Source: Myxococcota bacterium (GTDB lineage: Bacteria; Myxococcota_A; Bradymonadia; UBA7976; UBA1532). Taken from it: a stretch of DNA of 64,000 nt. The notes beneath the pieces were generated by a model that searched no databases, was not told the origin of the DNA, and worked only from the letters and a program-made list of their open reading frames with translations. The DNA is taken from NCBI GenBank assembly GCA_963169045.1, contig CAUJDF010000003.1:167792-231791 (forward strand), read 5' to 3'. The position numbers were made by a program, and so were the translations under genes. Numbering within the stretch: position 1 is the stretch's first letter; every line of letters starts with the position of its first letter. Below are positions 49,736-57,185 of the stretch, piece by piece.

Positions 49736-50997
49736 GGCGCGCGGCGCTCGTCGCGCTCGTCCTCGCCGCTTGCGATCGGCACGACCCCGCCGCTCCGCAG
49801 ACCGTCTCCGTGTCCTCGGCGGCGTCCCGGACGCTTCCGGAAGTGACCGCGGCGACCGCGCCGGCGTCCGATCACCGCCGGGACGCGCCCGCGGCGACCG
49901 CGGGGGTTCCCGAAAGCCCCAAGGGCGCGCCCGCGGCGACTCCCGGAAGCCGCAAGGACGCGCCCGCCCCCTCCGGAGACGCCCCGGCGATGGCCGCGCC
50001 CGCCGGCGCGTCCGAGCAGTGGGCGCTCCCCGACGAGACGGCCCGCCCCGAGACGGCGCCCGCCGCCTCCGCCGGCAACCCGGTCGGCGGCCCCGACTTC
50101 GCCGCGGTGTTCGCCCGCGTCGCGCCGAGCGTCGTCGGCGTCGCCAGCGGGCGCACGGTCGACGGCCGCTTCGAGCCGGCGCACTTCGGCAGCGGCTTCG
50201 TCTGGGACGACGCCGGCCACGTCGTCACGAGCGACCACGTGCTCGCGCGCGGCGAGGTCGTGCGCGTCCGCACCTACGGCGGCCGCGTCCACGCCGCCCG
50301 CGTCACCGGCCGCGACGAGGCCACCGACGTCGCCCTGCTCGTCGTCGAGGGCGCCACGTTGAAGCCGGCGCCCCGCGGCAGCGCGCGCGACCTGCGCCCG
50401 GGCCAGTGGGTCGCCGCGATCGGCAACCCCTACGGCATGGACCACTCGATCACCGTCGGCGTCGTCAGCGCGCTCGGCCGCAACAATCTGCCGCCGGGCG
50501 CGCCGCGCTACACGGACTTCGTGCAGACGGACGCCAGCGTGAACCCGGGCAGCAGCGGCGGCCCGCTCGTCGACGGCCACGGCCGCGTCGTCGCCGTGAG
50601 CACCGCGATGCTGGACCGCGGCCAGGGGCTCGCCTTCGCCACGCCCATCGACATGGTCGCGACGGTGGTCGGGGCGCTCGCGGCGCACGGCCGCTTCGAG
50701 CGCGGCTTCGCCGGCTTCGTGCCGCGGGCCGTCACCGTGGCCGAGGCCCGCGGCGCCGGCCTGAACGGGCGGCAGGGTGCCCGCGTGAACCGCGTCGTCC
50801 CCGGCGGGCCCGCCGAGCGCGCGGGCCTGGCCGTCGGCGACATCATCCTGCGCTTCGGCGCCGCCGAGGTGGCCCGCCCCGACGACCTGCCGTGGCTGAT
50901 CGCCGCGACGCGGCCCGGCACGCGCGTCCCGCTCGAGCTCGTGCGCGGCGCCGAGCGCCTGCGCCTCGAGCTCGTCGTCGACCGCGCCACCGACTGA
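49732..50997 (+). CDS. HtrA/Deg-type serine protease, lipid-anchored
   Basis: A 421-residue protein starting at the GTG that overlaps the DUF1844 stop; an in-frame GTG at 49726 is an alternative. The N-terminus is a lipoprotein signal (ALVALVLAAC). A low-complexity linker (about 25-110) contains near-repeats of RKDAPA-type units. The S1C protease domain has the triad His169 (VVTSDHV), Asp199 (ATDVALL) and Ser275 (NPGSSGGPL). One PDZ domain follows (about 325-410, VVPGGPAERAGLAVGDIIL). It likely degrades damaged proteins on the periplasmic side. It closes an operon with Hsp20. Confidence 0.92.
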   Translation: MRRAALVALVLAACDRHDPAAPQTVSVSSAASRTLPEVTAATAPASDHRRDAPAATAGVPESPKGAPAATPGSRKDAPAPSGDAPAMAAPAGASEQWALPDETARPETAPAASAGNPVGGPDFAAVFARVAPSVVGVASGRTVDGRFEPAHFGSGFVWDDAGHVVTSDHVLARGEVVRVRTYGGRVHAARVTGRDEATDVALLVVEGATLKPAPRGSARDLRPGQWVAAIGNPYGMDHSITVGVVSALGRNNLPPGAPRYTDFVQTDASVNPGSSGGPLVDGHGRVVAVSTAMLDRGQGLAFATPIDMVATVVGALAAHGRFERGFAGFVPRAVTVAEARGAGLNGRQGARVNRVVPGGPAERAGLAVGDIILRFGAAEVARPDDLPWLIAATRPGTRVPLELVRGAERLRLELVVDRATD

Positions 50998-51304
50998 CGC
51001 GGCGCCTGGTCGGGCGTGCCGCTACGCCTTGACGCAGTGGCCGAAGAGACCGACCAGGCTCCCCCCGCGGGTGAGGCCGGCCGCCAGCCCTCCGCCGACA
51101 GCCGACGGCACAGGGACAGCTCCTCCGGATCGACGGCGTGACGCACCGGCTCGCCGCGGTAGGCGGTGCTCGCCGTGTTCGCCATCGACTGCCCCTCCCT
51201 GGCCCTCGTCGATGTCACGTCGGAGCGTCCCGACCTGGCAGTCGCCGGCGCTCGCGGGGCACGCCCGCAGCCATCGCGCACCACCGCGGTCGGCGGCGGA
51301 TCCG
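50998..51304. other. Non-coding stretch with a possible broken small gene
   Basis: No intact gene is seen. On the minus strand, an ATG at 51185 with GGGAGGGG seven bases upstream opens a frame beginning MANTASTAYRGEPVRHAVDP that would need a -1 shift to reach a Gly-rich hydrophobic end and a stop at 51022. See the separate entry. Confidence 0.4.
51022..51185 (-). pseudogene. Possible frameshifted small peptide gene
   Basis: The first 32 residues (ending DPEELSLCRRLSA) are in one frame and a Gly-rich end (VGGGLAAGLTRGGSLVGLFG, then HCVKA and stop) is in another. A leader ending in Glu/Leu/Ser-rich residues before a GG motif resembles bacteriocin-type precursors. With a frame break, no maturation genes nearby and a length not divisible by three, it is at best a remnant, and may be chance. 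Confidence 0.2.
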
Positions 51305-51587
51305 CCATCGTTGATATCGAACAGCAACCCGGTTGGTATGCGCGGGCTCGCACGTCGTGTCTCGCGGCGACGCTGCCGACATCGGGCATGACGGTGTTGA
51401 TATGCGGTGTAAACGGCGTTGGTATGTCGGTGCGCTTCGGTGGGGACGTGAAACCACCCGGTCGATGGTGCGGGTGGGCTCAGTCGGTGTTGAACGATAA
51501 CTCGGTTGATATGTGATCTAAACTCAAATGGTATGGGCGCCCGACTCTGTGGGTATGCGATCTTGACTCGGTTGAGATGTCGCAGCG
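51305..51587 (+). repeat. Degenerate 22-bp tandem repeat array
   Basis: About 13 units of 22 bp (rarely 21) with a consensus near ACTCGGTTGRTATGYGATCT. The clearest are the four contiguous units at 51500-51521, 51522-51543, 51544-51565 and 51566-51587, two at 51391-51434 and two at 51305-51348. The array is less GC-rich than all surrounding DNA. Because 22 is not a multiple of three, it cannot encode a repeated peptide. It could be the multiple terminal repeats of a vanished IS21-type element, an iteron-like binding array or a regulatory array. Confidence 0.75.
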
Positions 51588-51670
51588 CATGAGCGGCCCT
51601 GAGAGGCCACCCTGTCCCTTCCGGCGGCCACGCCCGCAACCGGTTGGCGCCGAACGCCGCGCCCGGCACA

Positions 51671-52822
51671 ATGCGCGCCGTGCACCTCCTCGCCTGGATC
51701 CTGCTCGCCGTCGCCGCCGCCGTCGCCCTCGGCGCCGCGCATCTCGCGCTCTGGACGTGGTACTACCGCGCCCGCCACGCGCCCGACGAGCGCCATTACG
51801 TCCGCACCGTCGACGGCTGGACGATCGCGCTCGCCCGCATCCGCGGCGCCGGGCCGCCGGTGCTCTGCTGCCCCGGCCTCGCGTGCAACGGCCGCCTCTT
51901 CGACCTCGACGAGCGACACAGCTTCGCGCGCTACCTGGCCGGACGCGGCTTCGACGTGTGGATGCTCGATCCGCGCGGCACCGGCGAGAGCGAGCGGCCG
52001 CGCCTCGGCGGGCGCGGCTGGCGCTTCGGCTTCGACGAGTACGTGCGGCAGGACGCCGCCGCCGCCGTCGGCTACGTGACGCGCGCCACCGGGCACGCGC
52101 GCGTCCTCTGGGTGGGCCACTCGATGGGCGGGCTCATCGGCCTGCACCTCGGCGCGCGCTTCCCCGAGGGGCGGGCCATCGGCGCGCTGTGCATGTTGGG
52201 CAGCCCGCTCGACTTCTCGAAGCACCGCCAGGACGTCGGGCCGTTCATCCACCTGCTCGACTGGACGCTGCGCGGCTGGCCGGTGGTGCGCCTCGGGCGC
52301 CTCTGTCGCCTCGTCATCCCGCTCGCGGGTTGGGTGCGCGGCCTCATCGAGCCGCTGTTCCACAACCCGAAGAACATCCCGGTGCCGGTGCTGCGCCGAT
52401 TCCTGGCGACGGTGATCGAGGACGTCCCGCGCAAGCTGCTCGATCAGTTCGCCGACGCCGTCTTCCGCCAGCGCGGCTTCGACGGCGGACCCGCCGAGGC
52501 GGAGCGCGCCACGCTCGAGCGCTTCGACCGGCCCGTCGTCAGCTTCGCCGGCGCGTGGGACCGCATCGCCTCGCCTCACGCGTGCAGCGTCGATTCGCGG
52601 ATCGTCAGCAGCCTCGACTGCAGCGCGCACATCGTCGGCCGCGACGACGGCAGCGCCGCCGAGATCGGGCACATGGACCTGCTGATCGGGGAGACGGCGC
52701 CGGCGCTGGTCTATCCGCGCATCGCCGACTGGCTGCTGGCGAGGGCGGCGACGCGGTCCGCCTCGTCGGGCGACACGCCGCCGTCGCGCGCCTCCGACAG
52801 CAGCGGCTCCCAGCCGGACTGA
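51671..52822 (+). CDS. Membrane-anchored alpha/beta-fold hydrolase
   Basis: A 383-residue protein with one N-terminal hydrophobic helix (LLAWILLAVAAAVALGAA), then a catalytic alpha/beta domain. The nucleophile is Ser151 in GHSMGG, the acid is probably the Asp in AGAWDRIA, and the His is in EIGHMDLL. The segment ARYLAGRGFDVWMLDPRGTGES is typical of lipase or esterase-type members. The substrate is unknown. The 3' end overlaps the convergent TPR gene by 112 bp. Confidence 0.88.
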   Translation: MRAVHLLAWILLAVAAAVALGAAHLALWTWYYRARHAPDERHYVRTVDGWTIALARIRGAGPPVLCCPGLACNGRLFDLDERHSFARYLAGRGFDVWMLDPRGTGESERPRLGGRGWRFGFDEYVRQDAAAAVGYVTRATGHARVLWVGHSMGGLIGLHLGARFPEGRAIGALCMLGSPLDFSKHRQDVGPFIHLLDWTLRGWPVVRLGRLCRLVIPLAGWVRGLIEPLFHNPKNIPVPVLRRFLATVIEDVPRKLLDQFADAVFRQRGFDGGPAEAERATLERFDRPVVSFAGAWDRIASPHACSVDSRIVSSLDCSAHIVGRDDGSAAEIGHMDLLIGETAPALVYPRIADWLLARAATRSASSGDTPPSRASDSSGSQPD

Positions 52823-53457
52823 CCGCTGCGCACCAGGGCCTCGGCGAGGGTCAGCTGCAGCAGGGAGCGCTCGCGCGCGTCGCTGAGCTCGAGGGCGCGG
52901 CGCAGGAGCGTCACCGCCTCGCCCAGCTCCTCGTTCTTGGCGACGAGCACGCGGCCCAGGCCGGCCATGGCGACGGTGAAGTCGGGGCGGCGGCGCAGCG
53001 CGGCGCGGTAGCGGCCCTCGGCCTCGTCGTAGTGCTTCGTGGCGAGCTCGGCGGCGGCCAGGTTCACCTCGAGGCGCACGCGCTCCTCGGGCGGGGCGTT
53101 GCGCACGGCCTCGAGGTAGAAGGCGCGCTCCGCCTCGTGGTCCCCGGCGGCGCCGGCGGCCAGCGCGCGGCCCTCGGGGATGAGGTGCGCCCGGCCGAAG
53201 CGGCGGATGAGCCAGGCCTTGCGCGCCGCGCGGTCGAGCGCCTGGTGGTCGCCCTTCGAAAGGAAGCGCAGCAGCTCGCGCGTGAACTTCTGCTCGGCGG
53301 CGGCGACGCGCCGCGGCAGCCAGAACACGTAGAGCGCGATGCCGAGGGTGACCACCGTCACGTAGATGGAGATCGCGAGGCGGTTGCCGCGCAGCAGGAA
53401 GAGGACGACGCAGGAGGCGAGGATCAGGACCCAGCGGAGTTGGATTTCGACCTTCAC
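52711..53457 (-). CDS. Membrane protein with TPR-like repeats
   Basis: A 248-residue protein; I start it at GTG at 53457, just after the upstream stop. Two hydrophobic helices (LRWVLILASCVVLFLL and ISIYVTVVTLGIALYVFWL) are followed by helical TPR-type repeats (AELATKHYDEAEGRYRAAL, AMAGLGRVLVAKNEELGEAV). It faces the cytosol and may act as a scaffold. The last 37 codons overlap the hydrolase gene on the other strand. Confidence 0.8.
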   Translation of the reverse strand: MKVEIQLRWVLILASCVVLFLLRGNRLAISIYVTVVTLGIALYVFWLPRRVAAAEQKFTRELLRFLSKGDHQALDRAARKAWLIRRFGRAHLIPEGRALAAGAAGDHEAERAFYLEAVRNAPPEERVRLEVNLAAAELATKHYDEAEGRYRAALRRRPDFTVAMAGLGRVLVAKNEELGEAVTLLRRALELSDARERSLLQLTLAEALVRSGQSGWEPLLSEARDGGVSPDEADRVAALASSQSAMRG

Positions 53458-53464
53458 CCGGGCT

Positions 53465-54283
53465 TCATCCCCCGGAGGCGGTGCGGCAGCAGCGGAACCC
53501 GACGTCGGGATTGGCGTAGGTGCGCGCACTCAGCCCCGGCAACACGTTGCGGACCCCGCAGACGAGGTCGGTGTCGCGGTGGCGCTCCGCGATGGTGCGC
53601 CAGCCCGCTCCCTGGAAGACACGCGTGGCCGGGTCGTTGTTCTCGCGATCGTCCGTCCACTCCCACAGGTTGCCGGTCAGGTCGAACGCGCCCTCGGCGC
53701 TGACGCAGCCGTCGAGCGTGCCGGCGGGTGCCTCGCTCGGCCCGTCGGTGCCCACGAAACCCTCGCGCACGTTGCACACGCCCGTCTGGAACGACGCGCC
53801 GAAGGTGTAGGCGTAGTCCTCGGGGCCGCTGCAGGCGCGCCGCAGCTCGTCGCCCTTGCAGAGGCGCCAGCCCTCGCCGGCGGCCTTGCACGCTTTGTCG
53901 GCGTCCTCCCAGCGCACCGAGTGCCACGGCCGCACGCCGGCCTTCGAGCAGGCGGGCGTCGTCTGCTTCGGCGCCTCGAATGCCCGGCCCTTCGAGACGG
54001 CGCAGGGGAACGCCACCTCCGCCGTCGCCAGCGGGTGGCTCGCCTCGTACTTGAAGATGTCGAAGGCGTAGACGAACTCGCCCTCGACGCGGATGACCTC
54101 GGGGGCGCCGTCGCACGCGAAGTCGCCTTCGAGCACCGCGCGGCCGGTCGTCTCGTCGCACACCGCCTCGGCGGGCGCCGCGTCGGGGGTGGCGCCGGCG
54201 CCGTCGTCGTCGTCGCCGCCGGCGCTCTCTCCGCAGCCGACGGCGAAGAGCAGGAAGGGGAGCGGCAGCAGGCGACCTCGCAT
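53465..54283 (-). CDS. Lipoprotein with formylglycine-generating-enzyme (SUMF1-like) domain
   Basis: A 272-residue protein. The ATG has GGAGG seven bases upstream; the signal ends in a lipobox (LLFAVGC). After an acidic linker, residues about 65-270 match FGE-sulfatase domains, with VYAFDIFKYEASHP near the start, DLTGNLWEWTDD in the middle and NPDVGFRCCRT at the end. Catalytic FGEs use two cysteines; here a CC pair is present, but other Cys residues may form structural bridges. Many such lipoproteins are non-enzymatic. No sulfatase gene is nearby. Confidence 0.82.
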   Translation of the reverse strand: MRGRLLPLPFLLFAVGCGESAGGDDDDGAGATPDAAPAEAVCDETTGRAVLEGDFACDGAPEVIRVEGEFVYAFDIFKYEASHPLATAEVAFPCAVSKGRAFEAPKQTTPACSKAGVRPWHSVRWEDADKACKAAGEGWRLCKGDELRRACSGPEDYAYTFGASFQTGVCNVREGFVGTDGPSEAPAGTLDGCVSAEGAFDLTGNLWEWTDDRENNDPATRVFQGAGWRTIAERHRDTDLVCGVRNVLPGLSARTYANPDVGFRCCRTASGG

Positions 54284-54365
54284 CGGGCATCCTCCGGGCG
54301 TGCGGGCGGGCGTTCGGTGCGGGTATGGTGCCAGCAGTCCGGGATCGAGGCCAGAGGGGCAAGCG

Positions 54366-55151
54366 GTGCGGCGGACGCTGGCGCGGGCCGTGGAGTTTCG
54401 GGGCGTGGGTCTGCACTCGGGGCGGCCGTGCGTCGCGACGCTGTCGCCCGGGCGCGGCGGGATCACCCTGAACGGCGCGCCGCTGTCGGCGCCGGTGGAC
54501 GCGCGGTTCGCGACGACGCTCCCCACGCCGCGCGGTCCGGTGGCGACGGTGGAGCACCTGCTGGCGGCGCTGCGCATCGCGAGCATCGACGACGTCGCGA
54601 TCGACATCGAGGGCGGCGAGGTCCCGGCGCTCGACGGCAGCGCGGCGGCCTGGGCGCTGCCGACCGTGGACGCGCCGGGCGAGCGGGACGAGCGCGTCCT
54701 GACCCGTCCCGTGGAGCTGCGCGAGGGGGCGTCGTGGGTGCGCGCCGAGCCGTCAGACGTGGCGCGGGTGACCGTCGACGTGGAGTTCCCCGGGCTCGGG
54801 CGGCAGGTGTTCACCGCGGACGCGCCGGCGTGGGCGGCGCAGGTGGCGCCGGCGCGCACCTTCGGTTTCCTGCGGGACGAAGCGGCGCTGCGCGCGGCGG
54901 GCCTCATCGCGGGCGTGTCGCTCGAGAACACGGTGGTGTTCGACGACGCGGGGCGTCCGCTCGCGCCGCTGCGCTTCCCCGACGAGCCGGCGCGGCACAA
55001 AGCGCTCGATCTCATTGGAGATCTGTTCCTGATCGGCGCGCCGCTGCGCGCGCACGTCACCGCGGTCCGGGCGGGGCACCGGCTCCACCACGCGCTCGTG
55101 GCGGCGATCCGATCGAAGGGAGCGACTTCGAGGGGCGTCCGGCTTTCTTGA
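54366..55151 (+). CDS. lpxC: UDP-3-O-acyl-N-acetylglucosamine deacetylase
   Basis: A 261-residue zinc enzyme committing UDP-GlcNAc to lipid A synthesis. Motifs of the family are present: GLHSGRPC near the start, VEHLLAALR with the zinc His, LDGSAAAWA, ARTFGFLRD, and RHKALDLIGDLFLIG with zinc and catalytic residues, then GHRLHHAL. The last motif usually has GHxLN. At 261 residues it is shorter than the roughly 300 of E. coli, the difference being at the C-terminus. The GTG start has GAGGGG six bases upstream. A -10-like TATGGT lies upstream. Other lpx genes are not in the window. Confidence 0.92.
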   Translation: MRRTLARAVEFRGVGLHSGRPCVATLSPGRGGITLNGAPLSAPVDARFATTLPTPRGPVATVEHLLAALRIASIDDVAIDIEGGEVPALDGSAAAWALPTVDAPGERDERVLTRPVELREGASWVRAEPSDVARVTVDVEFPGLGRQVFTADAPAWAAQVAPARTFGFLRDEAALRAAGLIAGVSLENTVVFDDAGRPLAPLRFPDEPARHKALDLIGDLFLIGAPLRAHVTAVRAGHRLHHALVAAIRSKGATSRGVRLS

Positions 55152-55207
55152 TCTTCCGCGGGGGTTCCTGTCACAACCGGGAACCGTGACCGGGAAGGAG
55201 TGCGCCC

Positions 55208-55636
55208 ATGCGTCGCGTCCACGGGTGGTCGATCGTCGCGTTGCTCGGAATCACGGCCGCCGGCTGCGGCGGCGCCCAGACGCACCCCGAGGTGAAACCG
55301 GGGCCGGCCATCCCCGGGCTGCAGATGAGCGGCCTCTGGTACAGCCCGCAGTTCGGCGACATGGAGCTCGCGCAGAGCGGGCCCAAGGTCACCGGCACCT
55401 ACAAGCACCCGCGCGGCCCGGAGCACGACGGCACCGTGCGCGGCGAGATCGTCGGCGACCTGCTCCGCATCGAGTGGATCCAGCCGGGCGACCCGAACGC
55501 CGGCGTCTTCCCCATCCGCGGCAAGGCCTTCTTCCGCATCGCGAACGACGGCCGCAAGCTCGAGGGCCGCTGGGGCTACGACAACGACGAGTGGGACGGC
55601 GGCCAGTGGACGGCGGAGAAGTCGTCCTACGAGTGA
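55208..55636 (+). CDS. Small lipoprotein of unknown function
   Basis: A 142-residue protein with a lipoprotein signal (VALLGITAAGC). The mature part is a beta-rich domain with Trp and Gly patterns (MSGLWYSPQFGDMELAQSG, KVTGTYKHPRG, GRKLEGRWGY), as in small ligand-binding or lipocalin-like folds. No family is assigned. Its last codons and stop lie in the first copy of a 29-bp direct repeat. Confidence 0.75.
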   Translation: MRRVHGWSIVALLGITAAGCGGAQTHPEVKPGPAIPGLQMSGLWYSPQFGDMELAQSGPKVTGTYKHPRGPEHDGTVRGEIVGDLLRIEWIQPGDPNAGVFPIRGKAFFRIANDGRKLEGRWGYDNDEWDGGQWTAEKSSYE

Positions 55637-55639
55637 ACC
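55611..55639. repeat. 29-bp direct repeat, copy 1
   Basis: CGGCGGAGAAGTCGTCCTAC continues with GAGTGAACC. This copy encodes the last residues and stop of the small lipoprotein. It is repeated exactly at 55759-55787. Confidence 0.85.
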
Positions 55640-55758
55640 CGGGCCTGGATGGCCCGGACGCCGGAGCGAGCGAAGCGACCCTCCGGCGGAGCGGAGGGCG
55701 ATTCACTCGCCCGCAGCGAGAGCAGGCGGGCAGGAGCCCGCCTGCGAATGCCAATCAC
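55640..55758. repeat. 119-bp palindrome-rich insert between 29-bp direct repeats
   Basis: Four inverted repeats are visible: GGGCC-TGGAT-GGCCC, CCCTCCG-GCGGAG-CGGAGGG, GGCGGGC-AGGA-GCCCGCC, and a longer GCGAG/CTCGC pairing around the second. It looks like a REP- or BIME-type unit and may also serve as a two-way terminator for the convergent genes. Confidence 0.65.
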
Positions 55759-55787
55759 CGGCGGAGAAGTCGTCCTACGAGTGAACC
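55759..55787. repeat. 29-bp direct repeat, copy 2, overlapping the pabB 3' end
   Basis: Identical to copy 1. On the minus strand it supplies the last three codons (Val-His-Ser) and the TAG of pabB, so the duplication changed the end of that protein. Confidence 0.85.
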
Positions 55788-57073
55788 GCGCATGCGTCGA
55801 CGAAGGCGCGCGCCTTCACCATCGCCTCGTCCCACTCCGCGTCGGGGTCGCTGTCGGCCACGATGCCGCCGCCTGCCTGGTAGTAGAGCCGGCCGCCCGC
55901 TGACCACGCCGTCCGGATGGCGAGGTTGAGGTCGCCGCCGCCCGCCGCGTCGAGATAGCCGATCGCGCCGCAGTACACGCCGCGGCGCACGGGCTCGAGC
56001 GCCTCGATCACCTCCATGGCGCGGATCTTCGGCGCCCCGGTGATGCTGCCGCCGGGGAACGTGGCGTGCAGCAGCTCGGGCAGGTCCACGTCCGGGCGCA
56101 GGCGGCCCTCGACGGTGCTCACGAGGTGGTGGACCGTGGCGTACGCCTCCGGCGCGAACAGGCGCGTCGGCTTCACCGTGCCCGGCAGGCAGACGCGGCC
56201 GAGGTCGTTGCGCTCGAGGTCCACGATCATCACGTGCTCGGCGCGGTCCTTCTCGCTCGCCGCCAGCTCGGCCTGCAGGGCGGCGTCCTCGGCGGGCGTG
56301 GCGCCGCGCTTGCGGGTGCCCTTGATGGGGCGGGTCTCGACGCGGCCGTCGGGCGTCCAGCGCAGGAAGCGCTCCGGGCTGACGCTCATCACCGCGCGCT
56401 CGGCGTCGAGCCGGAGGCAGGCGGCGAAGGGGGCGGGCGTGCGCGCGTGCAGGCGCGTGAAGAAGGCGCCGGGATCGAGGCCGCCGCAGGGCGCCGAGAA
56501 GCGCAGCGTGTAGTTGACCTGGTACACGTCGCCGTCGGCGATGTGCTCGAGGATGCGTCGCAGCGCCAGCGTGTAGTCGGCGCGCGCCATCTCCGGCCGC
56601 GCCTCGCCGGGGACGAGCGGCGCATCGGCGGGCGGCGGATCGCGCAGGCGGGCGGCGAGCGCCTCGGCGGCGTCGGGCGACGTCGCGACGAGACGGCCGC
56701 GCGACAGCGCGCGATCCCAGACGTACGCCGCCTCGTAGCGCGCCGCCCAGAGCGCCGGCAGGTGCCCGTCGTCGCGGGCGAGCGACGGGATGCGCTCGAT
56801 GCGGCGGCCGAGGTCGTAGGACAGCGCGCACATCACGAGCGGCCGCGGCCCGGGCACCGCGGACCAGTCGCCGTCGAACGCCGCGAGCGCCGCGAGCGCG
56901 GCGAACGAGACGTCGCGCACGACGCGCGCCGGGTCGAGCGCCAGCGCCGCGAAGCGCGCGATGTCGCCGGGACCGCCGGCGTCGAGCAGGGCGCCGCCGA
57001 CCGGCAGGCCGTGCCGCGCCACCCACGCCCCCGGCGGACCGACGTCGAACGGGCGCGCGCACGGTGTCGCCAT
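55775..57073 (-). CDS. pabB: Aminodeoxychorismate synthase component I
   Basis: A 432-residue enzyme of folate synthesis that aminates chorismate. The chorismate-binding domain is complete: ETRPIKGTRKRG, IVDLERNDLGRV, GSITGAPKIRAMEVIEALEP and GGGIVADSDPDAEWDE. The PIKGT motif, with Lys, marks PabB and not anthranilate synthase. The ATG at 57073 is used; the frame is open farther upstream but without family features. The glutaminase partner PabA is not in the window. The C-terminal three residues come from a duplicated 29-bp segment. Confidence 0.9.
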   Translation of the reverse strand: MATPCARPFDVGPPGAWVARHGLPVGGALLDAGGPGDIARFAALALDPARVVRDVSFAALAALAAFDGDWSAVPGPRPLVMCALSYDLGRRIERIPSLARDDGHLPALWAARYEAAYVWDRALSRGRLVATSPDAAEALAARLRDPPPADAPLVPGEARPEMARADYTLALRRILEHIADGDVYQVNYTLRFSAPCGGLDPGAFFTRLHARTPAPFAACLRLDAERAVMSVSPERFLRWTPDGRVETRPIKGTRKRGATPAEDAALQAELAASEKDRAEHVMIVDLERNDLGRVCLPGTVKPTRLFAPEAYATVHHLVSTVEGRLRPDVDLPELLHATFPGGSITGAPKIRAMEVIEALEPVRRGVYCGAIGYLDAAGGGDLNLAIRTAWSAGGRLYYQAGGGIVADSDPDAEWDEAMVKARAFVDACAVHS

Positions 57074-57132
57074 CGCTTCCAACCCCCCGAATCGGCTGGG
57101 GAAACTACGTGAGCCGCACCGTCCGGGCAACC

Positions 57133-57161
57133 TTGACAGTGCCTGGTGGTCCAAATACGTT
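57133..57161 (+). promoter_or_regulatory. Sigma-70-type promoter of the five-gene operon
   Basis: TTGACA (57133-57138) is followed after 17 bp by TACGTT (57156-57161). The -35 is perfect and the -10 is weak. The start codon follows at 57186. Confidence 0.45.
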
Positions 57162-57169
57162 GGACCGCC
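57145..57169. promoter_or_regulatory. Inverted repeat overlapping the -10, candidate operator
   Basis: GGTGGTCCAA-ATACG-TTGGACCGCC is a 10-bp inverted repeat with one mismatch and a 5-bp spacer. It covers the -10 element, so a dimeric repressor bound here would block the promoter. Confidence 0.5.
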
Positions 57170-57185
57170 TGACACAAGGACTTCC

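Noticed and set aside
51305..51587. CRISPR interpretation of the 22-bp array
   Set aside because: Units are contiguous without spacers, and no cas gene is in the window.
51022..51669. 215-codon minus-strand frame across the 22-bp array
   Set aside because: The product shows no domain and its sequence simply reflects the array read through changing phases; the less GC-rich array is non-coding.
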